From Dama dama (Eukaryota; Chordata; Mammalia; Artiodactyla; Cervidae), in contig NC_083685.1 in assembly GCF_033118175.1 (NCBI RefSeq), forward strand, positions 118,366,501-118,430,500: a stretch of DNA of 64,000 nucleotides. Direction: 5' to 3'. Below are positions 59,186-64,000 of the stretch, in pieces. Position 1 is the first letter of the stretch; every line of letters starts with the position of its first letter. The translations under genes were made by a program, and so were the position numbers. The notes under the pieces were generated by a model, which was not told the origin of the DNA, searched no databases, and saw only the letters and a list, made by a program, of their open reading frames with translations.

Positions 59186-60508
59186 GAAGATCAAATTTCA
59201 ATGCTGAAGCATTTCCTGCCTTCGAAAATGGCTCAGCAAAGACAGCACACCCAATCTTTTTACTGTTACTTTTGTACATGTCCTGTATGCCTGAAAATAA
59301 AGTGAGGTATTTTATATAAATTCTCATTTCTCAGAAGAGAAGGAGTTTAGTTTTGGATTCCTAGAAATCTCATCTGACTAATTTAAATTAGTTTTTTTTG
59401 TTTTTTTTTTTTTTAAAAAAAGGAGACCAAATACATCCCCCTAAACGCACAGCTATTTTCTGGGTCTATGCCTTTAAATATTGGAAATGTAGACTTACGG
59501 GAAATACAGCCAATATTTTGTAATAACTGTAAATGAAGTATAACCTTTAAAACTGTATAAAAAAATTACAAGGGTAAAAGAAATCATAGATTTTATATGT
59601 CCACAGAATCTGCTGGGTTTGTACACATATTCAAAATGGCAAGTCTGTCATTAAATTCTAGCTGTCATTAGTACCTAACTTCTGCATGAAAAAAAAAGTT
59701 AAGATCATCTTCACTGCTAAACTGGAAAAGTGTATTAAAATGAAGACTGACCTGGTTTCAAGAAAGATTATGAATAAAGATTCTGAAGTAATGTATAAAT
59801 TAACTATATCCTGCTTTGTTCAATTAAGCTACATCCAGGATGTATGTCCAACACCTCAGAAACTGACACACATGGGAAAAACAGAGAAAACAATGTTCCT
59901 GGGGGACTGAAATGGGTAATAAATCAAGTTCAGGTTCTGACTTTCAACTGCCAGAGAAAAGTTCATTATCAAATTACAGAAATTGACTCCCTGCCCACCC
60001 CCCACTCCCACAACCAAAGCAAAACCTTAGGTTGCATCATAGAGATGATAAAACACATCCATAAAATGAAAAACAAAACAACCAGTCAGTCTTTCCATAA
60101 GTGGACAGACAGACACAACAAAATTGAAGTGTTATCTCAAACTTTGATCTAAGTAAAGATGACCTATAGTAAACCACTGTAAAAGATATATAAGAACCTG
60201 AAAAATGTTTTATAAAATATGAGGGACAAGGTAAAATGTGAGGAAATGAAGAATCTGATTTAATATTTAATTTTTAATTTAGTTTTGTATCACCAAGCTA
60301 ATGGTATCTATTTTATCTATATCCTGAAAATTCATATATTCAAGTTTGGCTAAAAGCTTTTAATAGTATCTTCTTAACAATATGAAGCAGTAGCTATCTT
60401 TTATGCAGGTCCCTAAGTTATCAGGCACAATTTGCTTTTTCATAGGCTACAGAGATTTTATAGCTCAAAATTTTGCAGGAAAAAATTATCCTTAGAAGCT
60501 ACTCCTCA

Positions 60509-60808
60509 GGACTTTCCTAATGGTCCAGTGGTTAAGGCCCTGTGCTTCCACATGGAACGCTGCTCCATGTTATGTGGCAGCCTGGATGGGAGAGGGATTT
60601 GGGGGAGAAAGGATACATGTCTATGTACAGCTGAGTCCCTTCGCTGTTCACCTGAAACTATGACAAAAGTGTCAATTGGGCATACCCCAGTGCAAAATAA
60701 AAAGTTAAAAAAAAAGACTCTGCTTCCACTGAAAGAGGTGAGGGTTCAACCCCTGGCCGGAAAACTAAGATTCTACCTGTCACACGACATGACACAGCCA
60801 GAAAAAAA
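60509..60808 (+). mobile_element. CHR-type SINE, sense, interrupted by an L1 3' end
   Basis: The SINE head GGACTTTCCTAATGGTCCAG (60510 on) and its B-box half GGTTCAACCCCTGGCCGGAA (60742 on) are separated by 170 nt of foreign sequence at 60552-60720. Confidence 0.85.
60552..60720 (+). mobile_element. L1 3' end nested in the SINE
   Basis: GGATGGGAGAGGGATTTGGG, CATGTCTATGTACAGCTGAG, TTCACCTGAAACTATGACAA and an AAATAAAAAGTTAAAAAAAA tail fit a ruminant L1 3' end. TGCTTCCAC occurs at both edges (60543-60551 and 60721-60729). Confidence 0.82.
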
Positions 60809-61078
60809 AAAAAGAACCTACTCATTGAAATATAACAAAGAAGAGCTTAGACTTCAAACAGTGTTCTTCAAATATGTATACTTTTTGCAAAACCACAGCT
60901 TGGTATATCCACAGAATTACTTTCAAGTACTGAAATTAAGATACATGTGTGAGATACATGTGTGAGATACACGTAAAAACAAAACCACATAAACATATAA
61001 TTACTGTGCTTTTAGCGTGCATGAATTTGGCTAAAAATGTCAATTCGTTGCCAGGTGGGACAGTACCAACTCCCCCAC

Positions 61079-61202
61079 CTGCTGGGCAGCCAATCGCTGC
61101 TGTTTGAGGTGAGCCTCCATTTGGGCCTTGAAGTCCTCTGCCTTCTTCTGTTCACTAACCTTAGCCTGTTGCTCAACTGCTTGTGCCTTTTCTTTCTCCA
61201 CT
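61079..61202 (-). CDS. BPTF: BPTF exon: charged coiled segment
   Basis: Fragment residues 51-92 (RVEKEKAQAVEQQAKVSEQK, then KAEDFKAQMEAHLKQQRLAA and QQ). High Glu/Lys/Gln with heptad-like spacing, so a coiled helix is likely. The acceptor is TTTCCCTGCAG and the donor CAGCAG|GTGGGG. 124 nt, phase 2 to 0. Confidence 0.94.
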
Positions 61203-61238
61203 CTGCAGGGAAAGAAAGGAGGAATTTGTCAGAAACTA

Positions 61239-61862
61239 CAGGCATACCTCAGAGACATTGTGGGTTTGGTTCCAGACCATCGCAATAAAGCAAATATAGC
61301 AGTAAAGTGAGTCACATGAGTTTTTTTGATTTCCCAGTGCATATAAGTGATATTTACACTATTACTGTAGCCTATTAAGTGTGCAAAAGCATTATGTCTG
61401 AAAAAAATGTACATACCCTAATTTAAAAAATACTTTGTTGTTAAAAAATGCTAATAATCACCTGAGCCTTCGGTGAGTACAGTGGTAACATCCAAGATCA
61501 CTGATGGGGAGTGGGGATAGGGGTCGGAGTGAGGTTCAGGAAATGGGGGATGGATATATGTATACTTATGGCTGATTCGTGCTGTGGTAGGCAGAAACCA
61601 ACACAACGTTGTAAAGCAATTATCCTTCAATTAAAAAAAAAGATCACCGATCACAATTATAAGAAATATGATAATAAAAAATTTTGAAATATTCTAAGAA
61701 TTACCAAAATGTGACACTGAGACACAGAGTAACCAAATGGTGTTGGGGAGATGGTGCCAACAGACTTGCTCAAGGTAGGGGGGCCACAAACCTTCAGTAT
61801 GTAAAAACAAAAAACAAAAAAAAAGCAGTCATCTGCAAAGTGCAAGAAAATGAGTAAGCCTG
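61239..61862 (+). mobile_element. Non-autonomous Tigger (pogo-type) DNA transposon
   Basis: Left end CAGGCATACCTC and right end TGAGTAAGCCTG are imperfect inverted repeats; TA stands outside both ends (61237-61238 and 61863-61864), the target duplication of Tc1/mariner-type elements. The flanks are typical of Tigger1 (GGTTCCAGACCATCGCAATA; ATTACCAAAATGTGACACTG). The transposase part is missing: the left flank jumps to the right flank near 61478. An L1 3' end lies at 61506-61639. Confidence 0.9.
61506..61639 (+). mobile_element. L1 3' end nested in the Tigger
   Basis: GGGGATAGGGGTCGGAGTGA, GGATGGATATATGTATACTT and AACACAACGTTGTAAAGCAA followed by an A-rich tail fit a ruminant L1 3' end. AAGATCACTGAT (61494) and AAGATCACCGAT (61640) flank it, one mismatch. 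Confidence 0.85.
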
Positions 61863-62155
61863 TATCCTCTCAGACATCTGGAATCTAGTACTAAGTGAAA
61901 TCTGGCTAAATGTCATAAAAGTATAAAATTATTTCAATTTAAAAGTAAAACAATAAATCAAGGTAATTCACAACTGACAAGTGGGTGATAGCTCATAAAA
62001 ATCAGGAAGAGGCCCTTAATAAACAACACACAGCTAGAGAATCAAAATGTGGATCAAAATTAGGACATACTGAATAAACTATTCAAGAAGTAATTCTTGA
62101 ATTCTGAAGTGACAGAAATCTTTAATATCTGATCACATGTAAGCTATTTCCTTAC

Positions 62156-62306
62156 CTTTCAGCAAATGCCCTGATCTCCCATAATTCCAGCTCTTCCTCT
62201 GCCACCCAGGTTTCGATAATAACAGGGCCAGTTTGCTTGGGCGTTTCTGGTCTCTTCGGCCGCAACGCACTTGATCGAAGGCCTTTCCTCTGAGGTGTAG
62301 GTGTTT
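62156..62306 (-). CDS. BPTF: BPTF exon, most upstream in this window
   Basis: Fragment residues 1-50 and two bases of Arg51 (TPTPQRKGLRSSALRPKRPE, then TPKQTGPVIIETWVAEEELE and LWEIRAFAE). The first part is basic and Pro-rich, the second acidic. The acceptor is TTTTCCAAAG and the donor GAAAG|GTAAG. 151 nt, phase 1 to 2. All earlier BPTF exons lie to the right of the window. Confidence 0.95.
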
Positions 62307-62392
62307 CTTTGGAAAAGAAACCAGAGTATTCTAAGCAATATAGCTTCTAAAATTATAGTACTTCTGGCAACTTCTCTTATATCATGAAAAGC

Positions 62393-62613
62393 GGGGATTG
62401 GCAAAGTTTTCTTAAAGGGCCAGATGGTAAATACTTTAGACTATGCAGGCCAGATGGTCTCTGTTACAACTTCTCAACACTGCCTTTGTATCATAAAAAG
62501 AGCCAAAAACAACATACATGTAAGTGAGTAAGTGCGGCTGTGTTCCAATCAAACTTTACTAACAAAAGCAGATGGTGGGTCAAAGTTTATGGGCTGTCGT
62601 TTGCTGGCCCCTG
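62393..62613 (+). mobile_element. MER5A-like hAT DNA transposon
   Basis: GCAAAGTTTTCTTAAAGGGC, AGATGGTAAATACTTTAGAC, GCGGCTGTGTTCCAATCAAA, then TGGGCTGTCGTTTGCTGGCC: the full MER5A layout from end to end. Confidence 0.9.
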
Positions 62614-62634
62614 ATATAAAAGTCCTATGAGCCT

Positions 62635-62768
62635 TTACCCAGCCTGTTCCCTCTGCCTGGACACTATTCCTAGCTCCCTTCATCCTCATTTGACTGCTGC
62701 TTAACCATCCTTCAGACCACAACATGGACACCAACTTCCTTCAAGAAGCACGGCATTGTCCTCCCAGG
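62635..62768 (+). mobile_element. L2 LINE 3' fragment, old
   Basis: CTGTTCCCTCTGCCTGGACA, CTTCATCCTCATTTGACTGC and CATCCTTCAGACCACAACAT follow the L2 3' end pattern. Confidence 0.65.
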
Positions 62769-63537
62769 CGGGCTGGGGGGGGGGGGGGGTCTCTGACATG
62801 TGCAGCCCTGGCAATCTGTATTTCCCGATCATGGCACCGAGAAGAGGGACTAGAGAATTACTAATGGAGAGAAGGGATTGGAAACTATTAAGAAAAGATA
62901 TAATTTCCAATGATAAGATTTTAAAAATAAAAAGTAAGGACAGACAAGCATTGAACGGTCCCATATGTTCAGGAAAAAGAGAAGCAGCAGAATCACAGGC
63001 AAGCAACAGAAGGAAACGGAAACAGCAGCAGGAGCTGGGTTGTACGCAGTGATATAAGAAGAGTGATTTCAGAAGGCTGGCAGTGGTTTGCATGGATGGC
63101 TGAGGTTGAGACTGGTCAGGAACACATTTTTCCATCTGTGTGCCTCTGCCTATCAGTGTTCCAGGACGCCCTTGCTTTAATTCTACTAGTATTTCATCAT
63201 CTTTTAGGGCAGGCACCCTCCTCGTTGGTACTCTTTTCAAAAAAGTCATTCCTATTTATTCCCCAAGATGAGCTTTTGAGTTAATTTAATCAAGATTCAA
63301 AAAATTAAATTTATACATTTGGGGACAATTAACTTCTATAAAATAGTAAGCTTCTATCTATAAGCAGCGTTTCCTTTTTACACATTTCTTAAGAGATTTT
63401 TCCTTAAGCACTTTTACTACACATATAAAATAAAATTATTGACTTTTGTCTAATTATAGATCTTGAATCTGGACACCTTACTGCACCCTTTTTAGTATTA
63501 ATAGTTTTGATTTTCAATATAGTACTATCATACCTTT

Positions 63538-63700
63538 TGCTTCCTTGAGAATAGGGCTGGATCCCACTCTTCTATATATTTGCCACCTAGAACCTATCAC
63601 ATAGCTGTCCGTGTTTCCTGAGTAACTCTTTACACCTGTTAGGTTATTTCTACACTGAGCATTTACATGTGACACAAGAGCTTGAACCCTTGAGTCAACA
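63538..63700 (+). mobile_element. Possible L2/MIR-type remnant
   Basis: TGCTTCCTTGAGAATAGGGC followed by TTGCCACCTAGAACCTATCA resembles an L2 3' end; too diverged to be sure. Confidence 0.4.
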
Positions 63701-64000
63701 CATCTTCACTGATCACTTATGTGTCAGATTCTGCAGCAGGCTCCAGGACTACAACCAGACACACTCGAAGGCTTGAGTCTTGGAGCTGATGGTCTGGGGT
63801 CAACCACTCCCCCACATCTTAATTATAAGAGGTATTTGTACCCTTCCTCTGCTGGGCACTGTGGATTGTGGGCATCACAGTGCCCAGGGGAATCTTGCTA
63901 TGTTTATTACTTAAGTATCCTTTTAAAGATGAAACTGTCTGTGATGAAAAAGTATTGCTTTCAAAAGTTGAATGACGAGTTAAAGCAACGCTGCAGGGCA

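Larger units (their letters stand above)
58187..61078 (-). other. BPTF: BPTF intron, 2.9 kb
   Basis: Contains a CHR-type SINE, a MIR, and a SINE split by an L1 3' end; remaining sequence is AT-rich with no coding signal. Confidence 0.85.
61203..62155 (-). other. BPTF: BPTF intron occupied largely by a Tigger transposon
   Basis: Of 953 nt, about 620 belong to a Tigger element that itself holds an L1 3' end. Confidence 0.85.
62307..64000 (-). other. BPTF: BPTF intron, continuing beyond the window
   Basis: No further BPTF exon is recognised to the window end. A 182-codon minus frame at 62701-63249 is present, but it has no recognisable domain, no clear splice borders, and partly overlaps an L2 remnant. 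Confidence 0.75.

Noticed and set aside
62701..63249. 182-codon minus frame starting MTFLKRVPTRRVPALKDDE, considered as a further BPTF exon
   Set aside because: I could not match it to BPTF, its borders show no clear splice sites in phase, and its downstream part covers a G run and an L2-like segment. A search against bovine BPTF transcripts would settle it.

Overview
This is a mammalian, clearly ruminant (cattle-type) nuclear genomic window. Three things show this. BovB (RTE) LINE pieces, Bov-A/Bov-tA SINEs and ruminant L1 3' ends are scattered throughout. Genes have GT-AG introns. The gene order tRNA-Arg(CCG) - C17orf58 - BPTF is the one I know from human 17q24.2, so cattle chromosome 19 is the expected location (inference).

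Layout. 1-1070: AT-rich flank, then a GC-rich patch ending in an intact tRNA-Arg-CCG gene (981-1053). 1070-17180: intergenic and repeat-dense, with three BovB pieces, many SINEs, MER20, and an old MLT1-type LTR; I see no protein gene. 17184-22520: C17orf58 on the plus strand, four coding exons that join in frame to a 331-residue secreted protein with a Pro/Arg-rich middle and a six-cysteine, netrin-like C-terminal module; its 3' UTR probably ends after the AATAAA at 22499. 22520-24380: short spacer with one Bov SINE. 24386-64000: the 3' part of BPTF on the minus strand, tail-to-tail with C17orf58. I placed 17 coding exons (62306 down to 27282); their phases agree throughout. They encode the C-terminal 1209 residues: Ser/Thr/Gln/Pro-rich segments, basic coiled regions, two PHD fingers, the bromodomain and the stop. 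The 5' part of BPTF lies beyond the right end.

BPTF is the large subunit of the NURF chromatin remodeler. The PHD/bromodomain end reads H3K4me3 and acetylated histone tails. The exon structure shows how splicing can give one or two PHD fingers: the intron cuts both fingers at the same place, and the 174-nt exon between them is phase-symmetric.

I found no undescribed biological system. The most noteworthy points are the PHD exon cassette, the netrin-like fold of C17orf58, G-quadruplex and polypyrimidine tracts in C17orf58, an 80-bp minisatellite in BPTF, and a series of retrotransposition footprints: nested insertions, a target site apparently used twice, and two poly(A)-only insertions.
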